DNA from: Gordonia effusa NBRC 100432
Lineage (GTDB): Bacteria > Actinomycetota > Actinomycetes > Mycobacteriales > Mycobacteriaceae
Assembly: GCF_000241305.1 (NCBI RefSeq)
Contig: NZ_BAEH01000049.1
Location: 1 to 48,625 of the forward strand
Direction of reading: 5' to 3'
DNA: 48,625 nt
Made by a program: the position numbers and the translations under genes. The notes under the pieces were generated by a model. That model searched no databases, was not told the origin of the DNA, and was given only the letters and a program-made list of their open reading frames with translations. Shown here in pieces: positions 18,390 to 31,308 of the stretch (position 1 is the first letter of the stretch; every line of letters begins with the position of its first letter).

Positions 18390-19175
18390 TCAGGGCAACG
18401 GCCCGCCAGCGGCGATTGCCGACAGGGTCGCGAATTCGTCAGGTTTCAGCGAAGCGCCACCGACGAGCGCGCCGTCGACATCGCTCTGGCCGACGAGTTC
18501 GCCGACGTTCTTCGCGCTCACCGAGCCACCGTAGAGGACACGCACCGACGCCGCGGTCGCATCGTCGGCGATCTCGGCCAACGCCGCCCGAATCGCGGCA
18601 CACACTTCCTGCGCATCCGCCGCGCTCGCGACACGTCCGGTGCCGATGGCCCAGACCGGCTCGTAGGCAATCACGGTCTTGGCGATTTCGTCAGCCGTTA
18701 ACCCGGCCAGCGAGCCTTTGAGCTGCGCGACGTTGTAGGCCACATGATCGCCGGCCTCGCGGATGTCGAGCCCTTCGCCGATGCAAACGATCGGGGTGAG
18801 CTCATGTTTGAGTGCGGCTTTGGTCTTCGCAAGCACTAGTTCGTCGGTCTCGTTGTGGTACGTCCGCCGCTCCGAGTGTCCGACGACGACGAAAGTGACT
18901 CCCAGTTTCGCGAGGAAAGCACCGCTGATCTCACCAGTGTAGGCACCCGAATCGTGGGCGGACACATCCTGCGCACCGTAGGTGAGTAGCAACTTGTCGC
19001 CGTCGATAACGGTCTGGACACTACGAATATCAGTGAACGGCGGGATGACCGTGACGTCGACCTTGTCGAAGTACTTCGCGGGAAGCGACGCCGCCAGCTT
19101 CTGAACGAGCGCGATGGCCTCAAGATGATTCAGATTCATCTTCCAGTTGCCGGCGATGAGCGGCTTACGGCTCAT
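18390..19175 (-). CDS. tpiA: Triosephosphate isomerase
   Basis: This 261-residue TIM-barrel enzyme interconverts dihydroxyacetone phosphate and glyceraldehyde-3-phosphate. Catalytic residues are seen as N10/K12 in AGNWKMN, H100 in VVGHSERR and E172 in [11 protein letters not shown]. The phosphate-binding [11 protein letters not shown] block is near the C-terminus. The start is ATG 19175, 3 bp from the end of pgk, so it is translated in tandem with pgk. Length and motif set are normal. Confidence 0.97.
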   Translation of the reverse strand: MSRKPLIAGNWKMNLNHLEAIALVQKLAASLPAKYFDKVDVTVIPPFTDIRSVQTVIDGDKLLLTYGAQDVSAHDSGAYTGEISGAFLAKLGVTFVVVGHSERRTYHNETDELVLAKTKAALKHELTPIVCIGEGLDIREAGDHVAYNVAQLKGSLAGLTADEIAKTVIAYEPVWAIGTGRVASAADAQEVCAAIRAALAEIADDATAASVRVLYGGSVSAKNVGELVGQSDVDGALVGGASLKPDEFATLSAIAAGGPLP

Positions 19176-19178
19176 TGA

Positions 19179-20390
19179 TCAGCCCTCCAGCACTTTCAAT
19201 CCGGGCAATTCCTTGCCCTCGAGGTATTCCAGGGATGCTCCACCGCCGGTAGAGATATGTGAAAAATCGGAGTCCGGCAAGCCGAGCGCCCGAACCGCTG
19301 CCGCCGAATCGCCACCGCCGACGACGGTGAACGCGCCGCGCCCGGTGGTCGCGGCAATTGCCTCGGCGATACCCTTTGTGCCAGCGGCGAACTGCTCGAA
19401 CTCGAACACACCCGACGGACCATTCCAGAAGATCGTTTCGGCACCACCGAGCACCGCGGCGAACCGCTTGACCGTCTCGGGGCCGATATCCAACCCCATC
19501 CATCCGTCGGGAATAGCTTCGGCCGCAACGGTTTTCGCCTCCGCGTCAGCCGCGAACTTATCTGCGACGACCACGTCTACCGGGAGATGAATCACATCGG
19601 CGAACCGCTCCAGGAGGTCTTTGCAGACATCGATCTGATCCTCCTGAAGCAGCGAGGTGCCCACCGAATGCCCTTGTGCGGCAAGGAAAGTGAATGCCAT
19701 GCCGCCACCAATGACCAGCGTGTCAACCTTAGGCGCAAGCGCCTCGATCACAGCGAGCTTGTCGGATACCTTGGAGCCGCCGAGAACGACGGCGTAGGGC
19801 CGCTTGACTTCGTCGGTCAGCTTGGACAGCACGTCGACTTCAGCCGCGACTAGCTCACCGGCGTAATGCGGCAGCAGCTTGGCGACGTCGTACACCGACG
19901 CCTGCTCCCGATGAACCACGCCGAAGCCGTCGGAAACGAATGCGCCGTCATCACCGACGAGTTCGACGAGTGCGGCGGCGAGCTTTGCCCGCTGCGCTTC
20001 GTCCTTCGACGTCTCACGCGGGTCGAAGCGGATATTCTCCAGCAGCAACACGTCGCCGTCAGTCAATCCTTCGGCGCGGGCTAGTGCGTCGGAGCCGACG
20101 ACATCACCGGCCAGCTGCACGTTGCGGCCGAGCTCTTCGCTCAACCGCGCGGCAACCGGAGCCAGCGAGAACTGCGGATCGGGCTCACCCTTGGGTCGAC
20201 CCAGGTGTGCGGTGATGATCACCTTGGCACCCGCATCGATCAACGCGTTGAGCGTCGGCAGCGATGCGAGGATACGACCGGGATCGGTGATGGTGCCATT
20301 GTCGAGCGGAACGTTAAAGTCCGACCGAACGAGCACTCCCCGACCCGAAACACCTTCGGCGAGAAGGTCTTTCAAAGTTGGTACAGCCAT
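19179..20390 (-). CDS. pgk: Phosphoglycerate kinase
   Basis: This 403-residue two-domain kinase makes ATP from 1,3-bisphosphoglycerate. N-terminal substrate-binding sequence is [16 protein letters not shown] and [12 protein letters not shown]. Nucleotide-domain blocks are [20 protein letters not shown] and [17 protein letters not shown]. It is the second gene of the gap operon, 75 bp after gap, and is almost contiguous with tpiA. Confidence 0.97.
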   Translation of the reverse strand: MAVPTLKDLLAEGVSGRGVLVRSDFNVPLDNGTITDPGRILASLPTLNALIDAGAKVIITAHLGRPKGEPDPQFSLAPVAARLSEELGRNVQLAGDVVGSDALARAEGLTDGDVLLLENIRFDPRETSKDEAQRAKLAAALVELVGDDGAFVSDGFGVVHREQASVYDVAKLLPHYAGELVAAEVDVLSKLTDEVKRPYAVVLGGSKVSDKLAVIEALAPKVDTLVIGGGMAFTFLAAQGHSVGTSLLQEDQIDVCKDLLERFADVIHLPVDVVVADKFAADAEAKTVAAEAIPDGWMGLDIGPETVKRFAAVLGGAETIFWNGPSGVFEFEQFAAGTKGIAEAIAATTGRGAFTVVGGGDSAAAVRALGLPDSDFSHISTGGGASLEYLEGKELPGLKVLEG

Positions 20391-20465
20391 GTTTGCAGGT
20401 TCTCCTAGCGAGTCCGACCGTGCCGGCCGGCGATGTCAGTCTTCTCCGGACGAAAGGTGACGCTT

Positions 20466-21563
<1,098 letters not shown>

Positions 21564-21621
21564 TCAGACGCCGGGTACGGTTAGCCCCCAGCTTAGTAGT
21601 AGGAGATTTCCGGCAAGTGAC

Positions 21622-21645
21622 GGGGCTGATCGATGATCGGGCCCC
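21622..21645 (-). terminator. Weak hairpin downstream of whiA
   Basis: GGGGC (21622-21626) pairs with GCCCC (21641-21645), and inside it GATC (21628-21631) can pair with GATC (21635-21638). It lies about 46 bp after the whiA stop and before the gap promoter. It is much shorter than the other gene-end hairpins in this window, so termination here is only possible. Confidence 0.3.
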
Positions 21646-21691
21646 AGGCGACACAGCCGCACTGGTGCACGCGTGTCGCGGATGCTGTTCG

Positions 21692-22678
21692 CTACGCCTC
21701 GTCGTCCATCAACTCCGCGGTCACCGCCGACTCCGTGTCGGGCAGTCCCTCGGTCCGCGCCTTCTTGTCTGCCATCGACAGGAGACGGCGAATCCGCCCC
21801 GCGACAGCATCTTTCGTCATCGGCGGATCGGCCAGTTGGCCCAACTCCTCCAAGGACGCTTGCCGATGCGTCACGCGCAGATGCCCCGCGGCCACCAGAT
21901 GGTCGGGCACTTCGTCGCCAAGAATTTCCAGCGCCCGCTCCACCCGTGCGGCAGCGGCGACTGCCGCCCGCGCCGACCTACGCAAGTTCGCATCGTCGAA
22001 GTTGGCGAGCCGGTTCGCCGTGGCCCGGACCTCGCGCCGCATACGACGCTCCTCCCAAACCAGGCGAGTGTCCTGCGCGCCCATCCGGGTGAGCAACGCA
22101 CCGATCGCATCGCCGTCGCGGATTACCACCCGATCGGCCCCGCGGACCTCACGCGCCTTTGCCGAAACGCCGAGGCGTCGGGCGGCACCAACGAGCGCCA
22201 GCGCCGCCTCGGGTCCGGGACAACTTACTTCCAACGCAGACGACCGGCCGGGCTCGGTCAACGAACCGTGAGCGAGAAACGCACCACGCCATGCGGCTTC
22301 GGAATCGACGACCGTTCCGCCGACGACGTGGGCGGGCAACCCGCGCACCGGCCGGCCTCGCATATCGAGTAGACCGGTCTGTCGCGCTAATGCTTCGCCA
22401 TCTTTGGTGACCCGCACGATATAGCGCGCGGTCTTGCGCAACCCGCCGCTACGCAACACGTGTACATCGGAGTTGTAGCCGTAAAGATCGAGGATTTCCC
22501 GACGCAACCGTCGTGCGACATTGCCCAAGTCGACTTCGGCTTCGATCACAACGCGCCCGGCGACGATGTGCAAGCCGCCGGCAAATCGCAACAAAGCGGA
22601 GACTTCGGCCTTGCGGGCGCTCGTCGTCGTCACCGTCAGACGACTGAGTTCGTCTTTGGCCGCCGCTGTCATCGCCAC
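21692..22678 (-). CDS. whiA: WhiA, sporulation/cell-division transcription factor (LAGLIDADG-like plus HTH)
   Basis: This 328-residue protein has the homing-endonuclease-like N-terminal domain (for example [11 protein letters not shown] and [19 protein letters not shown]) and the C-terminal HTH with [20 protein letters not shown], followed by VAGRIRRLL. WhiA regulates division and chromosome segregation genes in actinobacteria. The frame extends upstream, but GTG 22678 has AGGAGGT nine bases before it and gives the usual [14 protein letters not shown] start. It is the last gene of the riboflavin-uvrC-rapZ-yvcK chain, separated from yvcK by 118 bp that contain two copies of a dispersed repeat. 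Confidence 0.95.
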   Translation of the reverse strand: MAMTAAAKDELSRLTVTTTSARKAEVSALLRFAGGLHIVAGRVVIEAEVDLGNVARRLRREILDLYGYNSDVHVLRSGGLRKTARYIVRVTKDGEALARQTGLLDMRGRPVRGLPAHVVGGTVVDSEAAWRGAFLAHGSLTEPGRSSALEVSCPGPEAALALVGAARRLGVSAKAREVRGADRVVIRDGDAIGALLTRMGAQDTRLVWEERRMRREVRATANRLANFDDANLRRSARAAVAAAARVERALEILGDEVPDHLVAAGHLRVTHRQASLEELGQLADPPMTKDAVAGRIRRLLSMADKKARTEGLPDTESAVTAELMDDEA

Positions 22679-22732
22679 TGGTGGCATACCTCCTGTTGCT
22701 CTTACCGCTGTAGTCACATGGCCTCCAGTACT

Positions 22733-22794
22733 GATTGGGCCCGCTCGCTGCGCTCCCGGCACCCGGGTATCGATTGGGGCCGCTCGCTGCGCTC
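22733..22794. repeat. Two direct copies of a 23-bp GC-rich repeat between yvcK and whiA
   Basis: Copies at 22733-22755 and 22772-22794 share 22 of 23 bases; both contain CCGCTCGCTGCGCTC. They lie directly after the yvcK stop. A 23-base segment of the first copy (22738-22760) is found identically at 29155-29177 inside ribE. Function is unknown. I do not recognise it as a named element. Confidence 0.7.
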
Positions 22795-22796
22795 AC

Positions 22797-23789
22797 TCAT
22801 CGCGACCTCTCTGCCAATCCATCGACCAACCGGGCGACCTTACGCGGATCATGCACATGCGCACCGGGAACCGCCAGGTCCCCGATCCGGAGTTGGGCAC
22901 CGAACAATGCGGCCGCACGCTCGACATGTTCTCTTTCCCGACCCAACGGGACCGAACGCTCGTCAACGATGACGTCGTCGACACGCAGGGTGTCCGCGTG
23001 CGCATGCAGCACGTGAAGGTGCCGCTCCAGCGAGAACCCTGTGGTTTCGCCAAGTTCGGGCTCGAGATTAACAATCAACATACGACGCGCCTTCGACCGG
23101 GTGAGCGCGTTGACCTGTTCGGGCACAAGGACATGCGGGATCACACTGGAGAACCAGGAACCTGGTCCCAACGTAATGATGTCAGCGTCGGCGATCGCAG
23201 TCAGCGCATCGGCGCAAGCCGGGGGCTCGGCCGGAAGAAGCCGAACGCGGCGCACCTTCCCCGGTGTGGTCGCAACGGCGACCTGACCTTGGATGACCCG
23301 GCTCATACGAGGATCCGATTCCAGCCCCGACACATCGGCCTCAATCATCAATGGAACCCGGGCCATTGGCAGGACCCGGCCAGTGGCTCCGAACAACCGT
23401 AGTAACTCATCCAGCGCGGCAACCGGATCGCCAAGTACGTCGGCAAGTCCCGCGAGCAATAGATTTCCAACCGGATGTCCCGCCAGCGCGCCGTGACCAC
23501 TGAACCTATGTTGCAAGGTCTGCGCCCAGGTCGTGACCCGCGAACTCTGTTCCTCGTCGAGTTCGGCGAGCGCCGCGGGTGCCGACACCAATGCGGCTAG
23601 CGCCATTCGCAGATCTCCGGGCGGAATCGCGCCCAGTTCTGCACGTATCCGACCTGACGAACCCCCGTCGTCGGCGACCGTCACCACCGCGGTTACCTGC
23701 GACGAGAGGTAACGCATCGCGGTCAATGTCGCGTAGAGGCCGTGTCCGCCGCCTAGCGAGACGATCTTGCGCGGTTGGGTCTGTGTCAT
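22797..23789 (-). CDS. yvcK: YvcK/CofD-like gluconeogenesis factor (UDP-sugar-binding)
   Basis: This 330-residue protein begins KIVSLGGGHGLYATLTAM, the nucleotide-sugar-binding loop of the YvcK/CuvA family, then ADDGGSSGRIRAELG and ALAGHPVGNLLLAGL. YvcK-like proteins affect cell-wall precursor use and growth on gluconeogenic carbon; the mycobacterial homologue CuvA is localised at growth poles. ATG 23789 overlaps the rapZ stop by four bases. The order uvrC-rapZ-yvcK-whiA is conserved across Gram-positive bacteria. All visible family motifs are intact. Confidence 0.94.
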   Translation of the reverse strand: MTQTQPRKIVSLGGGHGLYATLTAMRYLSSQVTAVVTVADDGGSSGRIRAELGAIPPGDLRMALAALVSAPAALAELDEEQSSRVTTWAQTLQHRFSGHGALAGHPVGNLLLAGLADVLGDPVAALDELLRLFGATGRVLPMARVPLMIEADVSGLESDPRMSRVIQGQVAVATTPGKVRRVRLLPAEPPACADALTAIADADIITLGPGSWFSSVIPHVLVPEQVNALTRSKARRMLIVNLEPELGETTGFSLERHLHVLHAHADTLRVDDVIVDERSVPLGREREHVERAAALFGAQLRIGDLAVPGAHVHDPRKVARLVDGLAERSR

Positions 23790-24661
23790 TCGCGCCCCAG
23801 ATCGCGGTGACTGACCTGAACGTCGACGTCGGCGATGCCGGCTTGCGCCAGCCGGTTGCCCAACTCGGTAGCCATGGCGACACTGCGATGCTTACCGCCC
23901 GTACAGCCGACGCTCACCGCCATATATCGCTTGCCCTCCCGCAGATACCCGCCGACGACCAGTGAGATCAAGTCAACATAAAGATCGATGAACTGCGACG
24001 CTCCGTCTTGCCCGAGAACGTAATCACGGACCGGTGTGTCGAGCCCATTGTCCGCCCGCAACTCCGGAATCCAATACGGATTGGGTAAGAATCTGACGTC
24101 GGCGACCAAGTCGGAGTCGATCGGCAATCCGTACTTGAAGCCGAACGACTTAATAGCGACCGACAGACCGGTGCGGCCGATCGAGGGGTAGGTGTCCTCG
24201 ATGATCCCCCGAAATTTAGCCACCGGGAGCGTCGACGTATCGACCACCAGATCTGCCCGAAGTTTCACCCCGGCCAGAAAATCGCGTTCCCGATTGATGC
24301 CGTCGACCAGAGTCTCGTCGGCCTGCAGCGGATGCCGACGGCGAACCTGCTCGAACCGGCGGACCAGGACATCGTCGGTGGCGTCGAGAAAAATCATCGA
24401 CGTCTGCACCCCGCTCGAGTCGAGGCGAGCACGCAGATTCACCAAGTCGTCGCTGACCCGAGCGTCGGTGCCCCGCACCACCATCGCCAGCCGAGATGTC
24501 TTCGGCTGACCCGCTCGAGCCAGATCGACCATCGTCCCGATCAGCCCGACCGGGACGTTATCGGCGACATACCACCCGGCGTCTTCGAAGATGTCCGCAG
24601 CGGTCGTCATACCCGCGCCCGACATACCCGCGATGAAGACCACCGACATTTCTTCGGTCAT
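23786..24661 (-). CDS. rapZ: RapZ-family nucleotide-binding protein
   Basis: This 291-residue protein has the N-terminal P-loop domain and the C-terminal RapZ block ([44 protein letters not shown]). In E. coli RapZ guides RNase E cleavage of GlmZ; in actinobacteria the role is not clear, although it stays linked to yvcK and whiA. The Walker A is GMSGAGMTT (12-20): the residue at the position of the usual Lys or Arg is Met18, confirmed in the codon ATG. ATP binding may therefore differ. The start overlaps the uvrC stop, and the stop overlaps the yvcK start, so translation is coupled on both sides. Confidence 0.93.
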   Translation of the reverse strand: MTEEMSVVFIAGMSGAGMTTAADIFEDAGWYVADNVPVGLIGTMVDLARAGQPKTSRLAMVVRGTDARVSDDLVNLRARLDSSGVQTSMIFLDATDDVLVRRFEQVRRRHPLQADETLVDGINRERDFLAGVKLRADLVVDTSTLPVAKFRGIIEDTYPSIGRTGLSVAIKSFGFKYGLPIDSDLVADVRFLPNPYWIPELRADNGLDTPVRDYVLGQDGASQFIDLYVDLISLVVGGYLREGKRYMAVSVGCTGGKHRSVAMATELGNRLAQAGIADVDVQVSHRDLGRE

Positions 24662-26670
24662 GCGCCCGTTACCTGACTCTCTTCGCTTTCCAATGCTGAC
24701 TTCACCGCCTGTGCTGTCGCCTGACCGATGCCGGGTACCTCGGCGATCGCCTCGACCGACGCTTCGCGCAGTCTCGCGACCGATCCGAAATGTGTCACCA
24801 ATGCCGACCGTCGGCTGGCACCCAAACCGCGCACTCCATCGAGTACTGATTCAGTCATGCGTTTACTGCGTTTGCTGCGATGGAAGGTAATCGCGAACCG
24901 GTGCGCCTCGTCGCGTACCCGCTGCAACAAGAACAGCCCCTCGCTACTCCTCGGTAAGATTACCGGTTCGTCGTCGTCGGGAACCCAGATCTCTTCGAGT
25001 CGCTTGGCCATCCCGATCACGGCGACGTCGGTGATTCCGAGTTCGTCCAGCACCGTCGCCGCGGCACGCACCTGCGGCTCACCGCCGTCGACCACGAAGA
25101 GGTTCGGCGGATAGGCAAATCGCCGCGGTCGGCCGGTCTTGGGATCGATCGCCGCTTCGGGCGCGAGGTCGCCGCCGTTGGAGACGTCGACCTCCCCGCC
25201 GTCTCCGGTGCCCACCTCGACAACATCGGCCCGATGACGCAGGAATCGTCGACGGGTGATCTCGGCGATCGACGCGACGTCATCGGAATGCCCGTCTCCC
25301 GCGGCCTCCCGGATCGAATAGTGCCGATAGTCGGATTTGCGCGGCAACCCGTCCTCGAACACGACGAGCGATGCCACCACGTCGGTGCCCTGCACGTGGG
25401 AAATGTCGACACATTCGATACGCAAGGGGGCCTGATCGAGGCCGAGGGCTTCCTGAATCTCGGTGAGTGCCGCCGACCGCGTGGTCAGGTCCCCGGCACG
25501 TTTGAGTTTGTGTTGCGCCAACGCCTCACCGGCATTGCGCTCTACTGTCTCCGCGAGTGCCTTCTTGTCACCGCGTTGCGGCACCCGCAGGTCTACTCGA
25601 CTGCCGCGCAGATCCGACAACCACCGCGCCATATCGTCAGCTTCCGGCGGAAGCACGGGCACCAACACCTCACGCGGAATCGCTTGACTAGCAACATGTC
25701 CCGCGTCGACTTTCACCGTCGCGTCGAGGTCGACCTGAGAGCCATAGAACTGCGTGAGGAATTGCCCGACCTCCTCACTGCGTGAATTGTCGTCGGGACG
25801 TTCGACGACCCAGCCTCGCTGGCCGCGGACCCGGCCGGCGCGCACGTGGAAAATCTGCACGGAGGTTTCGAGTTGGTCGCCGGCAAAGGCGATCACATCG
25901 GCGTCGGTGCCATCGCCGAGAACCACCGCTTGTTTCTCCAGAGCACGTTGCAACGCGGTGACATCGTCGCGCAGGCGGGCGGCCCGCTCGAAGTCGAGTT
26001 CTTCTGCGGCTAACCGCATTTCGCGCTCCAGCTTGCGGATGAGCTGATCGGTCCGGCCGGCGAGGAAGTCGCAGAAGTCATCGACGATATCGCGATGCTC
26101 CTCTTCGGTTACCCGACCGACGCACGGCGCCGCGCATTTGTCGATATAGCCGAGCAAGCACGGGCGTCCGATCTGGTTGTGCCGCTTAAAGACTCCGGCC
26201 GAACAGGTCCGCGCCGGAAACACCCGGGTCAGCAGGTCCAGAGTTTCGCGGATCGCCCAGGCATGGGAGTACGGCCCGAAGTAGCGCACGCCGCGGCGTC
26301 GAGGCCCCCGGTAGACGAACAACCTGGGATACTTCTCATTGAGCGTCACCGCGAGCATCGGATAACTCTTGTCGTCGCGATAGCGGACGTTGAAGCGTGG
26401 ATCGAACTCCTTGATCCAGTTGTATTCGAGTTGCAGCGCTTCGACTTCGGTGCCGACGACGGTCCATTCCACCGATGCCGCGGTGGTGACCATCTGCCTT
26501 GTGCGCGGGTGCAACGACACGACATCGGCGAAATAGGATGTCAGACGAGAACGAAGATTCTTTGCCTTGCCGACGTAGATGACTCGTGAATGCTGATCCC
26601 TGAACTTGTAGACACCCGGCTCAGTCGGGATAGTCCCGGGAGCGGGACGGTAAGTAGTCGGGTCAGCCAC
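24658..26670 (-). CDS. uvrC: Excinuclease ABC subunit C
   Basis: This 670-residue nuclease makes both incisions of nucleotide excision repair. The GIY-YIG domain is at the N-terminus ([20 protein letters not shown], about 19-38) and the UvrB-interacting UVR motif is [21 protein letters not shown]. The RNase H-like 5' nuclease domain contains [20 protein letters not shown] and [18 protein letters not shown]. The C-terminal helix-hairpin-helix pair is [16 protein letters not shown] and [12 protein letters not shown]. It begins 20 bp after the PH-domain gene and overlaps rapZ. Confidence 0.97.
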   Translation of the reverse strand: MADPTTYRPAPGTIPTEPGVYKFRDQHSRVIYVGKAKNLRSRLTSYFADVVSLHPRTRQMVTTAASVEWTVVGTEVEALQLEYNWIKEFDPRFNVRYRDDKSYPMLAVTLNEKYPRLFVYRGPRRRGVRYFGPYSHAWAIRETLDLLTRVFPARTCSAGVFKRHNQIGRPCLLGYIDKCAAPCVGRVTEEEHRDIVDDFCDFLAGRTDQLIRKLEREMRLAAEELDFERAARLRDDVTALQRALEKQAVVLGDGTDADVIAFAGDQLETSVQIFHVRAGRVRGQRGWVVERPDDNSRSEEVGQFLTQFYGSQVDLDATVKVDAGHVASQAIPREVLVPVLPPEADDMARWLSDLRGSRVDLRVPQRGDKKALAETVERNAGEALAQHKLKRAGDLTTRSAALTEIQEALGLDQAPLRIECVDISHVQGTDVVASLVVFEDGLPRKSDYRHYSIREAAGDGHSDDVASIAEITRRRFLRHRADVVEVGTGDGGEVDVSNGGDLAPEAAIDPKTGRPRRFAYPPNLFVVDGGEPQVRAAATVLDELGITDVAVIGMAKRLEEIWVPDDDEPVILPRSSEGLFLLQRVRDEAHRFAITFHRSKRSKRMTESVLDGVRGLGASRRSALVTHFGSVARLREASVEAIAEVPGIGQATAQAVKSALESEESQVTGA

Positions 26671-26690
26671 TTATATGACCCTACGCGAGA

Positions 26691-28973
<2,283 letters not shown>

Positions 28974-28977
<4 letters not shown>

Positions 28978-29630
28978 TTACCTTCTGCGCTGTTGGTCGC
29001 ATGCGGGCCGGTCAGGCGCTCCACATACTTGGCAATGACGTCGGTTTCCAGGTTGACGATGTCACCGACGCTGAGCGTACCCAGCGTGGTCTCAGACAGC
29101 GTCGTCGGGATGAGCGATATCTCGAACCACTCGCCCCCGCCGCCTGACCCATCCGGCCCGCTCGCTGCGCTCCCGGCGCCCACTGCCGACACGGTCAGCG
29201 ATACGCCGTCGACGGTGATTGACCCCTTCTCCACGACGTATACCCGCAAAGCGTCGGGCAAACCGATTCGCACTACCGTCCAGTTCTCCGACGGGGAGAT
29301 CGACACGATAGTTCCGACGCCGTCGACATGTCCTTGGACGATATGACCGCCGAAACGTCCGTTCGCCGGCATCGCCCGCTCGAGGTTGACGGCCACCCCG
29401 GACTGCGCGTCCGAGAGCGAACTGCGTCGCAACGTCTCGGCCATCACATCGACGGTGAACGCGTCGTCGGCGAGTTCGACGACGGTCAGACACACCCCGT
29501 TGACGGCGATCGAATCGCCGAATTTCGCGTCACTGGTCACCACCGGGCCGCGCACGGTGAATCGTGCGGCCTCGGCAAGATCTTCGCGCGCCACGATCGT
29601 GCCGCGTTCTTCGACTATCCCGGTAAACAC
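28974..29630 (-). CDS. ribE: Riboflavin synthase alpha chain with an in-frame glycine/serine insertion
   Basis: This 218-residue enzyme dismutates two lumazines to riboflavin and 5-amino-ribitylaminouracil. Both lumazine domains are visible: [10 protein letters not shown] with [13 protein letters not shown], then [14 protein letters not shown] with [17 protein letters not shown] 29630 gives the standard MFTGIVEE start and has AGGAG seven bases upstream; ATG 29636 would leave only one base of spacing. Residues about 151-166 ([16 protein letters not shown]) interrupt the second domain where most homologues run straight into WF(x)ISLIP. This segment is encoded by a dispersed 23-bp repeat. The gene is the first after the FMN riboswitch. 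Confidence 0.95.
29155..29177. repeat. Third copy of the 23-bp repeat, inside the ribE coding sequence
   Basis: This stretch is identical over 23 bases to 22738-22760 downstream of yvcK. It keeps the ribE frame and encodes part of the glycine/alanine/serine-rich insertion in riboflavin synthase. Confidence 0.7.
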
Positions 29631-29636
29631 CCTCAT

Positions 29637-29698
29637 GCTCCTCTGTTGCCGGTCCCGTGGCGAAACGAGGGACAGGCACCTCAGGGAGAGGTGTACCG
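29637..29698 (-). promoter_or_regulatory. Expression platform of the FMN riboswitch with Shine-Dalgarno sequestration
   Basis: Between the aptamer and ribE the RNA can form CACCUC-UCCCU-GAGGUG (29677-29693) and a GUCCC/GGGAC stem (29652-29673). The CCUCU of the first hairpin (29687-29691) is complementary to AGAGG of the ribosome-binding site (29640-29644). No U-tract follows. Control of translation initiation is therefore the more likely mechanism, but this is inferred from hand folding. Confidence 0.5.
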
Positions 29699-29848
<150 letters not shown>

Positions 29849-29973
29849 GAACTACATATCCGACGCTAGCACGATCATCGCGAGAGGCGGCAGACGCGCT
29901 CGGCGTCTGGCCGTCAGATGCACCATATCCAGCGCTTCACAATTCCACCCAGGGTGACCGAATCTCGTCGATG
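29849..29973 (-). promoter_or_regulatory. Promoter region of the ribE operon with a small hairpin
   Basis: This 125-bp stretch between the riboswitch and the thiolase-end hairpin must hold the ribE promoter. A GATATGTA stretch (minus strand, about 29854-29861) just ahead of the aptamer is the best -10 candidate; no convincing -35 is seen. A 7-bp hairpin, CAGACGC-N5-GCGTCTG, is at 29891-29909. No coding frame is evident. Confidence 0.3.
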
Positions 29974-30033
29974 CACCTTCTTTCCTCGGATCCACCTCCG
30001 AAATTGGGTGGGTGGATCCGAGGAAAGAAGGTG
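29974..30033. repeat. Family B inverted repeat at the thiolase 3' end (terminator candidate)
   Basis: Two 23-bp arms (29974-29996 and 30011-30033) are perfectly complementary around a 14-nt loop. Core of the right arm: GGTGGATCCGAGGAAAG. The stem ends 2 bp before the thiolase stop codon at 30036-30038. Its arms match the repeat at 38319-38379 without gaps, with compensated differences. It probably terminates thiolase transcription before the ribE promoter. Confidence 0.78.
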
Positions 30034-30035
30034 AA

Positions 30036-31205
30036 TTAGTCCAGCCGTTCCACGATCATCGCGTTGGCTTGACCGCCGGCTTCACACATGGCCTGCAACC
30101 CATACCGGCCGCCGGTCTGTTCGAGTACCGACAGCAGGGTCGTGGCGATGCGCGCTCCACTCGCGCCGAGCGGGTGTCCGATGGCGGTAGCGCCGCCGTT
30201 GATGTTGACCTTCGCCGGGTCCGCGCCGGTCTCGGCTAACCACGCCAGCACCACGCTCGTGAATGCCTCGTTTATTTCGAAGGCGTCGATGTCGGCGATC
30301 GAGAGTCCGGCCCGTTTGAGCACCTTCTCGGTCGCCGGGATCACGCCGGTCAACATGTAGATCGGATCATCCCCCGCGACGGCGAGAGAGTGGATACGAG
30401 CCCTCGGCCGCAGGCCCAGTCGCTGCGTGGTCTCCGACGACGTCACCAAAGTCGCCGCCGCACCGTCGTTGATCGGCGACGAGTTGCCGGCGGTAATGTG
30501 CCAGCCCAAGTCGGGAAACCGCTTCTCCCACAACGGAGACCGGAAAGCCGGCGGCAGCCCGGCCAGTACGTCGACGCTCGTTCCGGGTCGGACCGTCTCG
30601 TCAATGCGCAGCTCACCCAGTGGCGCGACCTCGGCATCGAATTTTCCGTCCTGCCACGCCTGCGCCGCACGACGATGGCTCTCCGCCGCGAACGCGTCGA
30701 GCTGCTGCCGGGAGAGGCCCCACTTCGCAGCGATAAGTTCTGCGCTAATCCCCTGCGGCACAAGCCCTTCCGGATAACGCTGCGCGATGATGGGCCCGAA
30801 TGGATCCCGGCCGGCCACCTGACTGCCGATGGGCACGGTGCTCATCGACTCGACGCCGGATGCGATCACCACGTCGTTGATCCCGCTGATCACATTCGCC
30901 GCCGCGAACGCGATCGCCTGTTGGCTACTGCCACATTGACGGTCGACTGTTACGGCGGGCACCGACTCCGGCAAGCCCGCGGCGAGCGCGGCCCACCGGG
31001 TCGTGTCGGCGCTCTGCTCCCCTATTTGCCCGACGACGCCACCGATGATGTCGTCGATCCCGTCTGGCTCAATGCCGGTGCGATTCACCAGCTCCCGGAT
31101 CGCGTGGGCGTGAAGGTCAACCGGATGAATCCCGGCCAGCCCTCCGCCAGCTTTGCCTTTGCCTACCGGTGTCCGTACCGCGTCGACGATAACCGCATCT
31201 CGCAT
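30036..31205 (-). CDS. Acetyl-CoA acetyltransferase (thiolase II family, steroid/FadA-type)
   Basis: This 389-residue thiolase has the nucleophile C91 in TVDRQCGSSQQAIAFAA, the NEAF motif (EINEAFTSVVLAWL), the histidine block NGGATAIGHPLGASGAR and a second cysteine in AMCEAGGQANAMIVE. The CEAGG form of the last motif is common in actinobacterial FadA-like thiolases acting on steroid or branched acyl-CoAs; the exact substrate is not known. AGGAGG lies six bases before ATG 31205. It is divergent from an HxlR regulator with two matching operators between them, so it is probably that regulator's target. Confidence 0.9.
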   Translation of the reverse strand: MRDAVIVDAVRTPVGKGKAGGGLAGIHPVDLHAHAIRELVNRTGIEPDGIDDIIGGVVGQIGEQSADTTRWAALAAGLPESVPAVTVDRQCGSSQQAIAFAAANVISGINDVVIASGVESMSTVPIGSQVAGRDPFGPIIAQRYPEGLVPQGISAELIAAKWGLSRQQLDAFAAESHRRAAQAWQDGKFDAEVAPLGELRIDETVRPGTSVDVLAGLPPAFRSPLWEKRFPDLGWHITAGNSSPINDGAAATLVTSSETTQRLGLRPRARIHSLAVAGDDPIYMLTGVIPATEKVLKRAGLSIADIDAFEINEAFTSVVLAWLAETGADPAKVNINGGATAIGHPLGASGARIATTLLSVLEQTGGRYGLQAMCEAGGQANAMIVERLD

Positions 31206-31233
31206 GACTTCCTCCTTGAAGCGCGATCAGTAG

Positions 31234-31248
31234 GTTGGAATTACCAAC
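31234..31248. promoter_or_regulatory. Operator O1 of the HxlR regulator, GTTGG-N5-CCAAC
   Basis: A perfect palindrome with 5-bp arms lies 28 bp upstream of the thiolase start, within the expected thiolase promoter. A near-identical site, O2, lies 38 bp away center to center. Confidence 0.55.
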
Positions 31249-31271
31249 TAACTCGACCATAGGCCCAGTCG

Positions 31272-31286
31272 GTTTGATTTGCCAAC
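31272..31286. promoter_or_regulatory. Operator O2, GTTTG-N5-CCAAC, overlapping the -35 of the regulator promoter
   Basis: This site matches O1 in nine of ten arm bases. It covers the probable -35 hexamer TTTGAT of the HxlR gene, which suggests autorepression. Confidence 0.5.
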
Positions 31287-31308
31287 AGACTCCGGCATAC
31301 TGGAATTG
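31273..31308 (+). promoter_or_regulatory. Probable promoter of a leaderless HxlR mRNA
   Basis: TTTGAT (31273-31278) and CATACT (31296-31301) are 17 bp apart. Transcription would start about 7 bp after the -10, at or next to the GTG start codon 31308. No Shine-Dalgarno precedes that codon, which fits a leaderless message, a common type in this order. Confidence 0.5.
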
